From an uncultured Bacteroidaceae bacterium (lineage in GTDB: Bacteria; Bacteroidota; Bacteroidia; Bacteroidales; Bacteroidaceae), in NCBI GenBank assembly GCA_934426255.1, contig CAKRYD010000019.1, positions 1 to 46,890 of the forward strand: DNA of 46,890 bases. The letters are read 5' to 3'. A model generated the notes under the pieces. It was not told the origin of the DNA. It worked only from the letters and a program-made list of their open reading frames with translations, and made no database searches. Shown here in pieces: positions 8,476-16,668 of the stretch (position 1 is the first letter of the stretch; each line of letters begins with the position of its first letter). The position numbers and the translations under genes were made by a program.

Positions 8476-9402
8476 TCAAGCCAGATGCCAAAGCCCTTCT
8501 ACCGTCGAAACGTGGTGCTCTTTGATGCCTTTTTCATCCATCCAACGGCGGGTTTCAAAGGTCTTGAGGCCACCGGTATTGTAGCCTTTACCTTGATCGT
8601 TGTTCCAGACCCAAGTAGGCGTAGGCCACAGACAGACACGGAATTTCACCGTCTTGTAGAAGTTTTCGTCACAACCTCGCTGCCCGTGATGGGCCATCTG
8701 CATATAGTCGCAATCCAAATACTTGGCATAAGGGCCATTCAACACTTTATTGCCACACTCGACACCGGCATCACCAAGAAAAACCATTGACTTGCGCTTG
8801 TCCCACACCCTAAAGATGATAGACGAATTATTATAGGTGTTCATGGGCAAATCTTCATTGGCCACGCCAAGCACCTTCAGGTTCAAACCGTCAAACTTCA
8901 GCTCCAACCCCGGCTCGCGCATATCCGTTACAGGTATGGATGTCTCATCCAAACGTTTATAAAACTCATTGGCATAGGCATCATAGGGGCTTTCCATTTT
9001 AAGCAGCCTTTGTGACAGGCGCGAATGATATATATGGTTTATCTTCAACCCGTTCGGCTGTCTTAAAATCTCGTTGAGGGCTCCCATATGGTCACCGTGA
9101 GGATGAGATATGAACCAGGCTTCCACTTCATTGCCCAATGCTCCCAGAAAGCCGCGCAGATAGGGAACTTCCTTGTCCACACCGCCGTCCATCACCAAGA
9201 CACGGCCTTTGTTGGTGAGGAACACATAGGAATTTCCTATGGTATTCACCTGTGAAGGTATCTGCCACAAAGTAAAGCCGGCTCCCGACTCCGCTGTTTT
9301 TACAACCGACTTGCGGGCTTTTTCGGCTGCCTCTGCCGGTGTTCCGGTGGCGATGGCTATGCCACCCAATGCCACACTCTTCAAAAAATCACGTCTATCC
9401 AT
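8476..9402 (-). CDS. exported metallo-beta-lactamase-fold hydrolase
   Basis: Binuclear metal hydrolase of 308 residues, related to the ComEC-type branch of the MBL fold. The metal motif is HPHGDH (His100, His102, Asp104, His105), with later metal residues likely in VFLGDAG and MAHHGQRG. The N-terminus has a twin-arginine signal (DRRDFLKS, then a weakly hydrophobic stretch to AEAAEKA), suggesting export in a folded, metal-loaded state. The next gene upstream in the transcript, a CotH-like kinase, ends 7 bases before this start, so the pair is one operon. The substrate cannot be read from the sequence; a phosphodiester or other ester on surface material is a guess. Confidence 0.85.
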   Translation of the reverse strand: MDRRDFLKSVALGGIAIATGTPAEAAEKARKSVVKTAESGAGFTLWQIPSQVNTIGNSYVFLTNKGRVLVMDGGVDKEVPYLRGFLGALGNEVEAWFISHPHGDHMGALNEILRQPNGLKINHIYHSRLSQRLLKMESPYDAYANEFYKRLDETSIPVTDMREPGLELKFDGLNLKVLGVANEDLPMNTYNNSSIIFRVWDKRKSMVFLGDAGVECGNKVLNGPYAKYLDCDYMQMAHHGQRGCDENFYKTVKFRVCLWPTPTWVWNNDQGKGYNTGGLKTFETRRWMDEKGIKEHHVSTVEGLWHLA

Positions 9403-9409
9403 AGTATTT

Positions 9410-11449
9410 TCAGTTTTTCAAGAACTTGGTGGAATGTGGACGACCGGCAAACTGCCAATTGACAATATAAGTACCGTCGGGCAATCCACTCATATCAAAC
9501 TCCTCATCACCTCGGAATGAGCCCACACAAATGCCGTTCAAGTTGTAAACATATGCCTTGAACACCAATTCAGACAAGTTATTGGCATTGAAGTGAAGGC
9601 AATGACTCGAAGGCGAATACGAAAGCACATAATCCACCTGCGACTCAATATCACTGATAGATGTCGCTCCTTCAGGCTTGGGACAAGGAGCTAACGTCCA
9701 CATACGACCGTCATTGGTGGCATCGAGTGCACTTGACGTATAGCCAAACAGGCTGTTACCATCTGTCGAATAACTGTTGTAATTGGTCAATACGTTTTTG
9801 GTCTGCTCATTCACCAGGTTGTAGTATATCCTCTGGTGCGAGGCAAACGTCCACAACTGCCTTTTGTCTGTCTCGTCAGGTGGCAAAGTAATGATTTTTG
9901 TGCGTGTCGTTGTGGCACCTTCATCAGCCAATGCCTTTCCCGTACGTACGTTTATCAGCATGTAGGCATCCTTCACAGGACGTATCTCCCACATTTGGGA
10001 CCACTGGTCTTTCTTGACTCTTCTCAAACAGGCTGTCGTTGCATCGTCGGTCGAATCGGAAAGGGCTATTAGGAAATTGGTCAGTTTCTTGTTGTATAAA
10101 CGATAATAAAAATTCGGGTTGTGTTCAAACTCAAAAGGCGCGCGGTTGCCAAATTGCTCATCGATATAAGCATTTCGCTTGACGATGAACTCTTTCAAGT
10201 CATCCACATATTCTTCGTAGGTATCATACAGATATACCTCCAGATGGGTTTGAGCCGAAATACTCCAACCGGCTCCACCTTTCGATTTTGACGCATAGTT
10301 CAATCTTATCGACTCACCCATCTTGTGGATTATCGAATCGGCATAGCCTATCATCAGATTATTCAAGCGGTTATCCTTGTATAATTTATGGTAAGCCTCA
10401 TATTGAGCCTTTTTCCACCATTTATCAGTCTTCAGGCGATCAAACCAATTCTTGAAATAGCCACCGCCAAAATCTATATCTGCCATCAACACATGCGTCA
10501 CATCGCCATTGTCACCCCGGCGCGTGTCATCGTTGAACCCAAGATCAAAATCCCACACAGGACCCAGATAGAGCTTGTTATCACGCTTTTGCTTATAAAA
10601 ATATATGCTGTAGAAAAGGTCGGTGTTGGCGCATATTTCATTCGTAAGATACCAGCCCATAAATGTTGCCGAGTCCATATACTGCCTGTAACCCTTCTTC
10701 GGGTCATCATAGTTGCTGCTTGTCAAAGCTTTCTCAAACTTGCCCACATGGTTACGTATATAATTGTACTGACGTTCATTGATTACATCAGGCTTCGGGC
10801 TATGCACCCTTACATTATTGCCATAGACTGGAGATTTGAAATAAGTCTCGCCGGCATCAGTATAGCCGTCTACCTCACAGAAATAGCCACCCGAGACATC
10901 CGTGGTTGCCGAAACAGGCTCTTCCTGTTCATATATTTCCACACGGTTCTTATGAACCTGCACTTGGTCTGAAATCTGATAATTACCCTTGAAATCTCCG
11001 TTAAGATACAAGTCAACAAAACGAGCCGCAGGGACAAAAGGCAGGCCAAACAATCCACTCACATAATTGGCCAGACCATTGCGAAACAGCAACTTTTCAC
11101 CGCCATTCGACAATAATGTCCAACTCTTCGCCTTGGCATGCGGTTTGCCCAGCAAACGGGTTTTCTTAGGGAATTTGATACGATAAGGCTTCTTGGCAAA
11201 GCCCCATGAAGCATTGCCACGACCGCGTATGCCCACAGAGTCATACTTGACTACGCCTGTATCCGACACAAGTACAATTCTGCATAGTTTATAGTTTTCC
11301 TTATCAGTAATCGACTTATTATCAAAAGTCTCGATATACATCGTCTGTATGTTGGTAAGCTGCTTGTAAGTGATCTGATTGAACACAGACCCCTTTGCGG
11401 CTGACACGGCAAAAAAGGCAAGCAGGATTGCCAAGTTAAGCAATTTCAT
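9410..11449 (-). CDS. secreted CotH kinase-like protein with ricin-like domain
   Basis: 679 residues. A signal peptide (MKLLNLAILLAFFAVSAAKG) is followed by a CotH domain (about 30-430). It shows RGRGNASWGFAKKPYRIKF, the lysine-bearing WTLLSNGGEKLLFRNGLA region, and the metal-binding GPVWDFDLGFNDD. CotH proteins are atypical protein kinases, first defined on Bacillus spore-coat proteins. Residues of about 455-590 look like a ricin-type beta-trefoil (repeated QWSQMWEIR, RQLWTF, GRMWTL strands), often sugar binding. The last about 70 residues (VYNLNGICVGSF...LPDGTYIVNWQF...TKFLKN) resemble type IX secretion sorting domains. It is first in a two-gene operon with the MBL-fold gene. The physiological target is unknown. 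Confidence 0.85.
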   Translation of the reverse strand: MKLLNLAILLAFFAVSAAKGSVFNQITYKQLTNIQTMYIETFDNKSITDKENYKLCRIVLVSDTGVVKYDSVGIRGRGNASWGFAKKPYRIKFPKKTRLLGKPHAKAKSWTLLSNGGEKLLFRNGLANYVSGLFGLPFVPAARFVDLYLNGDFKGNYQISDQVQVHKNRVEIYEQEEPVSATTDVSGGYFCEVDGYTDAGETYFKSPVYGNNVRVHSPKPDVINERQYNYIRNHVGKFEKALTSSNYDDPKKGYRQYMDSATFMGWYLTNEICANTDLFYSIYFYKQKRDNKLYLGPVWDFDLGFNDDTRRGDNGDVTHVLMADIDFGGGYFKNWFDRLKTDKWWKKAQYEAYHKLYKDNRLNNLMIGYADSIIHKMGESIRLNYASKSKGGAGWSISAQTHLEVYLYDTYEEYVDDLKEFIVKRNAYIDEQFGNRAPFEFEHNPNFYYRLYNKKLTNFLIALSDSTDDATTACLRRVKKDQWSQMWEIRPVKDAYMLINVRTGKALADEGATTTRTKIITLPPDETDKRQLWTFASHQRIYYNLVNEQTKNVLTNYNSYSTDGNSLFGYTSSALDATNDGRMWTLAPCPKPEGATSISDIESQVDYVLSYSPSSHCLHFNANNLSELVFKAYVYNLNGICVGSFRGDEEFDMSGLPDGTYIVNWQFAGRPHSTKFLKN

Positions 11450-11506
11450 ATTAACTGCAAATCTTCTTAGTATTGTTTATACGCTGTTTATGTAACTCTA
11501 AGTTGC

Positions 11507-11514
11507 AAAGATAA
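11507..11514 (-). promoter_or_regulatory. -7 promoter box of the CotH-MBL operon
   Basis: TATCTTTG on the minus strand matches TAnnTTTG. The expected transcription start is near 11500, about 50 bases before the ATG at 11449. No clear -33 element is present. Confidence 0.5.
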
Positions 11515-11762
11515 TAAATAAGCGACATTGCAGCGATTCATTAGCAAAAAAACTTACAACAACTCCGCAGTTATTGCGGCAAAAGCAGCGTCAAGTTATA
11601 GGATGAATCATTAACCCGCTGTGATTTCATTTCATATACGCAGAAAAGCAAAAAAGGAAAGTAGCAAATTGAAAAAGCTGCGCTGCCTTTTCAGCCAGCG
11701 CATTAAAGAAGGATTTTCATCACTTTTTCAGTCGCATCTAAGTATGATTCGGTTTTTCTGTG

Positions 11763-11770
11763 TAAGTTTG
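11763..11770 (+). promoter_or_regulatory. -7 promoter box of the lipoprotein gene
   Basis: TAAGTTTG matches TAnnTTTG. It would give a leader of about 97 bases before the ATG at 11874. No good -33 element is seen, so this is tentative. Confidence 0.4.
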
Positions 11771-11873
11771 TAGTGATTTTGCCGATGTGAAGTATCACAG
11801 CTGCAATGCACAAGAAAAGGGCATAGGCAATCGGCATAAGAGGTTCGACTTTAACCATCACAAATTATAAGGA

Positions 11874-12293
11874 ATGAAAAAACTAATCTTAGCATCTTTT
11901 GCGGCACTACTGCTTGCATCTTGCGGCACCTCACCTAAAAGTGGAGAGATTGATGTTGTAGGCCGCTGGTATGTCTATACAGACGATTCGCGCACAGAAG
12001 TAGACTCCACAGCTTTCTTTGACTTCAATGAAAACCAGCATTATGCCCGACGCTATCACGATGCAGGAAGCCTTGAAGTGGGCACCTACGCCTGTTCAAA
12101 CAAGACAAAAGTTAATTATGGAGACAAACCGGCCAAACGCGTAAGCATCACCACACAAGGTGGAGACCAATATTATGTAGACATTGTAAAGGACAACGAC
12201 ACCTACATGTTTGACATTACCTACCAGCAAAACGACAAAGAAACGATTATCTACTGCACCAAGGAGCAGAAAAAAGAAGAATCAGCACAATAA
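11874..12293 (+). CDS. small lipoprotein, lipocalin-like
   Basis: 139-residue predicted lipoprotein. The signal sequence ends in a lipobox LLASC with Cys17 lipidated. The mature part begins with GRWYVYTDDS, followed by alternating beta strands (AFFDFNENQHYARRYH, KRVSITTQGGDQYYVDIV), resembling the N-terminal G-x-W of lipocalin-like domains in Bacteroidota. The C-terminal end is charged (CTKEQKKEESAQ). AAGGA lies just before the ATG, which is unusual because this phylum rarely uses Shine-Dalgarno pairing. No partner gene is evident; rpsO follows with its own promoter. Function is unknown. Confidence 0.75.
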   Translation: MKKLILASFAALLLASCGTSPKSGEIDVVGRWYVYTDDSRTEVDSTAFFDFNENQHYARRYHDAGSLEVGTYACSNKTKVNYGDKPAKRVSITTQGGDQYYVDIVKDNDTYMFDITYQQNDKETIIYCTKEQKKEESAQ

Positions 12294-12315
12294 GAACAAA
12301 AAAGCGCAGAATCTG

Positions 12316-12346
12316 TTGCCTGAAACATAAAAAGTTGCTAACTTTG
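12316..12346 (+). promoter_or_regulatory. promoter of rpsO
   Basis: TTG (12316-12318), 20 bases, then TAACTTTG (12339-12346): a full match to the Bacteroidota promoter pattern. The leader to the ATG at 12395 would be about 40 bases. Confidence 0.7.
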
Positions 12347-12394
12347 CACACGCCTTTCAATAACAAGGCGTATAAACAAATTAAATTCATATTT

Positions 12395-12664
12395 ATGTAC
12401 TTAGATTCTGAAAAGAAAAAAGAAATCTTTGGACAATACGGAACGTCCAACACGGATACCGGCTCACCAGAAAGCCAGATAGCCTTGTTCTCATACCGTA
12501 TTTCCCATTTGACGGAGCACATGAAGGCCAACCGTAAAGATAATACGACAGAAAGGGCCTTGACAAAGTTGGTAGGCAAACGCCGCGCTTTGCTGAACTA
12601 CCTAAAAAGAAACGATATCGAACGATATCGTGCCATTATTGGCAAACTTGGCTTGCGCAAATAA
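12395..12664 (+). CDS. rpsO: 30S ribosomal protein S15
   Basis: S15 binds the central domain of 16S rRNA early in 30S assembly and forms a bridge to the 50S subunit. The 89-residue product has the family core TGSPESQIALFSYRISHLTEHM and the conserved end RRALLNYLKRNDIERYRAIIGKLGLRK. The frame is open for 20 more codons upstream, but the inner Met (MYLDSEKKK) gives the normal length and the -7 box at 12339-12346 lies inside the longer version. It is a single-gene unit with promoter and terminator on either side. Confidence 0.97.
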   Translation: MYLDSEKKKEIFGQYGTSNTDTGSPESQIALFSYRISHLTEHMKANRKDNTTERALTKLVGKRRALLNYLKRNDIERYRAIIGKLGLRK

Positions 12665-12686
12665 AAGGATTTAAGCCAAAATCATC

Positions 12687-12722
12687 AAGTAGGAAGAAAA
12701 CAACATTGTTTTCTTCCTACTT
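12687..12722. terminator. hairpin terminator between rpsO and a convergent lipoprotein gene
   Basis: A perfect 17 bp inverted repeat (12687-12703 with 12706-12722) and a 2-base spacer, 23 bases after the rpsO stop. It is followed on the plus strand by CCATTTTAA. It can serve both converging genes. Confidence 0.75.
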
Positions 12723-12829
12723 CCATTTTAAACGAGCCTCACTTGCACGAAAATTCAACATGCAAAAAACAAAAGAGACAGCCGCAGCAACTGCAACCAT
12801 CCCTTAATCCTTAGCAATAAAGACTTATA

Positions 12830-13231
12830 TCACCGCCTTCTTAAAGTCATAATTTCCTTTCCGGATGAATCATAAACAGTTGCCGAGTTCCCATTTATCC
12901 GTATGGCTGAAACCGCATTAAGAGCAGAAGTAACAGCTCTCTCAATGTTCATACTAGGCCCCAACATACGGGTCATACCAATATTTGACAGCTGCAGCTT
13001 ATTTCCTGAGCACTTATAAGAGCCGAAAAAACTGTTTACACTTGCATTGCCACTCATCTTTCCATCGGTGCCAAAGGATATGAACGCTTGATTCTCACCA
13101 GCATCGGTATTCATACCACTTGCCGTAAGAATATTCCACGTACCCACAATCTGCACACCAGATATTTCCTTATTAGACTTACATGCAGATAAAGCCATCA
13201 GCAAGCAACATAATAAAACTTTGATTTTCAT
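12830..13231 (-). CDS. META-domain lipoprotein
   Basis: 133-residue predicted lipoprotein; the signal peptide ends in a lipobox ALSAC with Cys17. The mature part is one META (HslJ-like) domain: VGTWNILTASG, then FISFGTDGKMSGNASVNSFFGSYKCSGNKLQLSNIGMTRMLGP, ending in a strand SGKEIMTLRRR. META proteins are small beta-barrels; HslJ is a heat-induced membrane protein in E. coli, but its biochemical role is unsettled. The gene stands alone between the rpsO terminator and the end of the ribosomal cluster. No clear promoter was seen upstream. Confidence 0.85.
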   Translation of the reverse strand: MKIKVLLCCLLMALSACKSNKEISGVQIVGTWNILTASGMNTDAGENQAFISFGTDGKMSGNASVNSFFGSYKCSGNKLQLSNIGMTRMLGPSMNIERAVTSALNAVSAIRINGNSATVYDSSGKEIMTLRRR

Positions 13232-13310
13232 ATCAATATCAATTAAACATTTTGATTAAACACCCATAGCAACGAGCATCGGCCGTATACGTACAATAAA
13301 AGGTATGGGC

Positions 13311-13346
13311 ATAAGAAATGCCGAAACAAAGTTCGGCATTTCTTAT
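13311..13346 (-). terminator. terminator of the ribosomal protein super-operon
   Basis: A 15 bp perfect stem (13311-13325 with 13332-13346) with a 6-base loop, 15 bases past the rplQ stop. The downstream arm on the minus strand is U-rich (TTTCTTAT). It marks the end of the long transcript. Confidence 0.8.
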
Positions 13347-13361
13347 AATAACTAAGTGAAC

Positions 13362-13868
13362 TTACTCCGATTTTTCTGTTTTGTCAGCCTCATCGGCAAC
13401 AACTTCTTCCACTGTTGCATCTTGAGAATCTGCCAATTGCGCCTTGGAAGCAGAACGACGTCCCGCACGACGAGTACGACCTTTCTTCTTGGGAGCATTA
13501 GACATGTTATCATCAAAATCAACAAGCTCTATGAAGCACATATCAGAACCATCGTCTTGACGCATACCAAGCTTTATTATTCTTGTATAACCACCTGGAC
13601 GCTCGGCAACCTTCACTGAAATCTCTTTAAATAGTTCCTTGACTGCTTCTTTGTCCTTCAAGTAGCTGAATACAATACGACGTGAGCTCGTAGTATCATC
13701 TTTGGATCTGGTAATAATCGGCTCAACATATTTTCTCAATGCCTTTGCCTTTGCTACAGTCGTAGTAATTCTCTTATGACGAATCAAAGAACATGCCATA
13801 TTAGCAAGCATAGATGCCCTATGAGAAGCTGTACGACTTAGATGATTGAATTTCTTATTATGTCTCAT
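13362..13868 (-). CDS. rplQ: 50S ribosomal protein L17
   Basis: L17 lies near the exit-tunnel face of the 50S subunit. The 168 residues begin with the standard MRHNKKFNHLSRTASHRASMLANMACSLI and KRITTTVAKAKALRKYVEPIIT. The usual core ends near residue 120. Here it is followed by a tail of about 45 residues that is first basic (KKKGRTRRAGRRSASKAQ) and then acidic (EEVVADEADKTEKSE). Such tails are common in this phylum. It is the last gene of the cluster, 2 bases after rpoA, as in the classic alpha operon. Confidence 0.97.
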   Translation of the reverse strand: MRHNKKFNHLSRTASHRASMLANMACSLIRHKRITTTVAKAKALRKYVEPIITRSKDDTTSSRRIVFSYLKDKEAVKELFKEISVKVAERPGGYTRIIKLGMRQDDGSDMCFIELVDFDDNMSNAPKKKGRTRRAGRRSASKAQLADSQDATVEEVVADEADKTEKSE

Positions 13869-13870
13869 GA

Positions 13871-14863
13871 TTAATCTTTATCAAATTTATACTTGGATAC
13901 ATCTATTCCAAACGAAAGATTCAATGTATCTAAAAGGGCTTCTAATTCAGAAAGAGACTTCTTTCCAAAATTTCGGAACTTGAGAAGATCATTCTTATTA
14001 TAATGAACCAAGTCTCCAAGTGTCTCAACATTCGCAGCTTTCAAGCAATTAAGAGCACGAACAGACAGATTCATTTTAACAAGCTTGGTTTTCAACAATT
14101 GGCGCATCCTTAATACTTCTTCATCGAATTCCTCATTGGTTTCCTCCTCCGCATTCTCTATTGTTATCTTATCCTCAGAGAAGAGCATGAAATGATAAAT
14201 CAGTATTTTTGCTGCTTCCTTCAAAGCCTCTTTCGGACTTATGGAACCATCCGTTGTTACTTCAATGGTCAACCGCTCGTAGTCAGTTTTCTGTTCAACG
14301 CGATAATCGTCCACTGTATATTTAACATTACGGATAGGGGTGTAAATTGAGTCAATCGGCAACACATTTACCGCTGTACAAAACTGTCTATTTTCTTCAG
14401 CAGGTACATAACCGCGGCCCTTATTGATCGTCAAATCGATATGCATCGAAGCTTTCGGATCTATATGACATATTACCAATTCAGGATTTAACACTTCAAA
14501 TCCGGTTAGGGACTTTCCTATATCACCGGCTTTAAAATCTGTAGAATTTTCGACGGTGATACTAACCCTTTCATTCTCGAACTCGTTTACCAATTGTTTG
14601 AAACGCACCTGTTTCAAATTTAGAATAATATTAGTAACGTCCTCACGAACACCGGGAACTGTAGAAAACTCGTGCTCAACACCTTCAATTTTTATAGTGT
14701 TGATCGCGAAGCCCTCCAAAGAAGACAACAAGATACGCCTCAAGGCATTTCCTATCGTTGTACCGAAGCCGGGTTCCAACGGACGAAACTCAAACTTTCC
14801 GTACGTTGAAGACTCTTCCAACATTATTACTTTTTCAGGTTTCTGAAATGCTAATATCGCCAT
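13871..14863 (-). CDS. rpoA: DNA-directed RNA polymerase subunit alpha
   Basis: 330 residues. The N-terminal domain (about 1-235) for dimerisation and assembly of beta and beta' includes FRPLEPGFGTTIGNALRRILLSSLEG. An acidic linker (ENAEEETNEEFDEEV) leads to the C-terminal domain (about 265-325), which binds promoter UP elements and activators. Its helix-hairpin-helix part is LKAANVETLGDLVHYNKNDLLKFRNFGKKSLSELE. Length is normal. It lies between rpsD (11 bases upstream) and rplQ, the conserved alpha-operon order. Confidence 0.98.
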   Translation of the reverse strand: MAILAFQKPEKVIMLEESSTYGKFEFRPLEPGFGTTIGNALRRILLSSLEGFAINTIKIEGVEHEFSTVPGVREDVTNIILNLKQVRFKQLVNEFENERVSITVENSTDFKAGDIGKSLTGFEVLNPELVICHIDPKASMHIDLTINKGRGYVPAEENRQFCTAVNVLPIDSIYTPIRNVKYTVDDYRVEQKTDYERLTIEVTTDGSISPKEALKEAAKILIYHFMLFSEDKITIENAEEETNEEFDEEVLRMRQLLKTKLVKMNLSVRALNCLKAANVETLGDLVHYNKNDLLKFRNFGKKSLSELEALLDTLNLSFGIDVSKYKFDKD

Positions 14864-14874
14864 GGACTTATTTT

Positions 14875-15480
14875 TTATTTAGAATACAACTCAACAATCA
14901 ATTGCTCCTTGATGTTCTCAGGTATGTCAGAACGTTCTGGCAAATGAAGAAGCTTGCCACTCTTGATATTCTCGTCCCATTCCATCCAGGAATACTTACT
15001 ATGATTGAAGCCTGCCAATGCATCTGCAATCACTTCTAAAGACTTTGACTTTTCACGGACTCCAACAATCTGACCGGGTTTAACCGAAAAAGAAGGTATA
15101 TTGACAACCTTACCATCAACTACAATATGCTTGTGATTTACGAGCTGACGCGCCGCAGCACGAGTAGGTGCAATCCCCAAACGGAAAACGACATTGTCAA
15201 GACGAGACTCCAATAGTTGCATAAGGACCTCACCTGTTACGCCACCAACTCTTGATGCCTTGTCAAACAAATTTCTAAACTGTCTTTCCAAGACTCCGTA
15301 TGTATACTTTGCCTTTTGCTTTTCAGCCAACATGGTTCCATACTCAGACGTTTTGCGTCGTCGATTATTACCATGCTGTCCAGGAGGAAAATTCCTTTTA
15401 CTCAGCACCTTGTCCGGTCCGAAGATCGGCTCACCAAATTTACGCGCTATACGTGATTTCGGTCCTATATATTTAGCCAT
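14875..15480 (-). CDS. rpsD: 30S ribosomal protein S4
   Basis: S4 nucleates 5'-domain assembly of 16S rRNA and in many bacteria represses its own operon. The 201 residues include the S4 RNA-binding domain (LESRLDNVVFRLGIAPTRAAARQLVNHKHIVVDGKVVN, about 90-130). The N-terminal zinc-binding cysteines of some S4 proteins are absent (MAKYIGPKSRIARKFGEPIFGPDKVLSKRNFPPG), so this is the zinc-free type. It sits between rpsK and rpoA. Confidence 0.98.
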   Translation of the reverse strand: MAKYIGPKSRIARKFGEPIFGPDKVLSKRNFPPGQHGNNRRRKTSEYGTMLAEKQKAKYTYGVLERQFRNLFDKASRVGGVTGEVLMQLLESRLDNVVFRLGIAPTRAAARQLVNHKHIVVDGKVVNIPSFSVKPGQIVGVREKSKSLEVIADALAGFNHSKYSWMEWDENIKSGKLLHLPERSDIPENIKEQLIVELYSK

Positions 15481-15511
15481 TTCTTAAGTATTTATCGATT
15501 AAACAGATTGA

Positions 15512-15901
15512 TTAGACTCTTCTTCTTTTGGGAGGACGGCAACCATTATGAGGCAATGGAGTTACATCAATAATTTCCGTTACTTCTATTCCCGAGCCAT
15601 GAACGGCGCGTATTGCAGACTCACGACCATTTCCAGGCCCTTTAACATAAGCCTTAACTTTCCTAAGACCTAAATCAAAAGCAACCTTAGCACAATCTTG
15701 CGCTGCCATTTGAGCGGCATATGGAGTATTCTTCTTCGAACCGCGAAAACCCATTTTACCAGCAGATGACCAAGAAATTACTTCGCCATCACCATTAGTC
15801 AAAGAGACTATGATGTTATTAAAGGAGCTATGCACATGCAACTGCCCAGAGGCATCTATCTTTACTACTCTTTTCTTTGCTGAAACTGTTTTCTTTGCCA
15901 T
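15512..15901 (-). CDS. rpsK: 30S ribosomal protein S11
   Basis: S11 forms part of the 30S platform near the E-site mRNA. The 129 residues include GQLHVHSSFNNIIVSLTNGDG, AGKMGFRGSKKNTPYAAQMAAQ and the conserved C-terminal ITPLPHNGCRPPKRRRV-type end (here VTPLPHNGCRPPKRRRV). The asparagine-glycine pair near residue 118, which is converted to isoaspartate in some bacteria, is present. It sits between rpsM (10 bases) and rpsD (31 bases). Confidence 0.98.
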   Translation of the reverse strand: MAKKTVSAKKRVVKIDASGQLHVHSSFNNIIVSLTNGDGEVISWSSAGKMGFRGSKKNTPYAAQMAAQDCAKVAFDLGLRKVKAYVKGPGNGRESAIRAVHGSGIEVTEIIDVTPLPHNGCRPPKRRRV

Positions 15902-15911
15902 AATTCACCTC

Positions 15912-16292
15912 TTATTTAGTAGCTTTTTTCTTGTTAGCAACGGTCTTCTTCTTGCCCTTTCGCGTACGAGCATTATTTTTAGTACTCTGACCACGGACAG
16001 GAAGCCCCAAACGATGACGAACACCACGGTAACAACCTATATCCATCAACCGTTTAATGTTCATTTGAACCTCAGAACGAAGATCGCCTTCAACCTTGAA
16101 GCCATCAGCAATCACTTCACGAATCTTTGCCGTTTGGTCATCAGTCCAATCCTTAACTTTTATGTCACGATTGATACCGGCCTTATCCAATATCTTCGCG
16201 GCACTACTACGACCTATACCATATATATAGGTCAAAGCAATTTCACCTCTTTTATTCTGAGGCAAATCTACACCAACAATTCTAATTGCCAT
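15912..16292 (-). CDS. rpsM: 30S ribosomal protein S13
   Basis: S13 sits in the 30S head, contacts the P-site tRNA and bridges to L5. The 126 residues show MAIRIVGVDLPQNKRGEIALTYIYGIG, the helix-two-turn-helix region, and GVRHRLGLPVRGQSTKNNARTRKGKKKTVANKK, whose basic tail reaches the tRNA. Its start lies 26 bases after rpmJ. Confidence 0.98.
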   Translation of the reverse strand: MAIRIVGVDLPQNKRGEIALTYIYGIGRSSAAKILDKAGINRDIKVKDWTDDQTAKIREVIADGFKVEGDLRSEVQMNIKRLMDIGCYRGVRHRLGLPVRGQSTKNNARTRKGKKKTVANKKKATK

Positions 16293-16318
16293 ATATAATA
16301 TTATAATATTTGCAGTTA

Positions 16319-16435
16319 CTAACCCTGACGCATCTTATACTTAGGGTTCTTCTTATTAATTACGAATAAGCGACCTTTCCGACGAACTATTTTACATTCA
16401 GGGGTACGCTTCTTTATAGATACCTTTGTTTTCAT
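16319..16435 (-). CDS. rpmJ: 50S ribosomal protein L36
   Basis: A 38-residue protein found by translating the gap between infA and rpsM: MKTKVSIKKRTPECKIVRRK, continuing to a normal MRQG end. L36 binds domains II and VI of 23S rRNA. The zinc ligands C-x2-C-x12-C-x4-H of the common form are missing; only one Cys remains, so it is the zinc-free type. It lies 9 bases after infA and before rpsM, its usual place. Confidence 0.95.
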   Translation of the reverse strand: MKTKVSIKKRTPECKIVRRKGRLFVINKKNPKYKMRQG

Positions 16436-16444
16436 ATTTATTTT

Positions 16445-16663
16445 TTATTTATATCTAAACACGATTCTACCCTTTGACAAGTCATATGGACTCATCTCTA
16501 CTTTCACTTTATCACCTGGAAGTATCCGTATATAATGTAATCGCATTTTACCCGATAAATGAGCCGTAATCATATGGCCATTTTCAAGTTCAACACGAAA
16601 CATTGCATTTGACAATGCTTCGAGAATAATTCCATCTTGTTCTATTGCAGACTGCTTTGACAT
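16445..16663 (-). CDS. infA: translation initiation factor IF-1
   Basis: 72 residues forming a single OB-fold S1 domain: MSKQSAIEQDGIILEALSNAMFRVELENGHMITAHLSGKMRLHYIRILPGDKVKVEMSPYDLSKGRIVFRYK is the full family pattern, cited here by its parts HLSGKMR, RILPGDKV and SKGRI. IF-1 occupies the ribosomal A site during initiation. It lies 5 bases after map and 9 bases before rpmJ. Confidence 0.97.
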   Translation of the reverse strand: MSKQSAIEQDGIILEALSNAMFRVELENGHMITAHLSGKMRLHYIRILPGDKVKVEMSPYDLSKGRIVFRYK

Positions 16664-16668
16664 GAGCT

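Larger units (their letters stand above)
11450..11873. other. 424 bp divergent intergenic region
   Basis: It separates the CotH operon from the small lipoprotein gene. Besides the two -7 boxes listed separately I see only a weak 6 bp GC-rich hairpin around 11691-11712 (GCGCTG/CAGCGC) and A-rich stretches. No gene, tRNA or convincing small RNA was found. Confidence 0.6.

Noticed and set aside
11691..11712. GC-rich hairpin as a small RNA or terminator
   Set aside because: Only 6 bp of stem, no T-run, and no gene ends nearby.
13740..13868. An unusual N-terminus or frameshift in rplQ
   Set aside because: The translated start matches the L17 family without interruption; only the C-terminal tail is variable.
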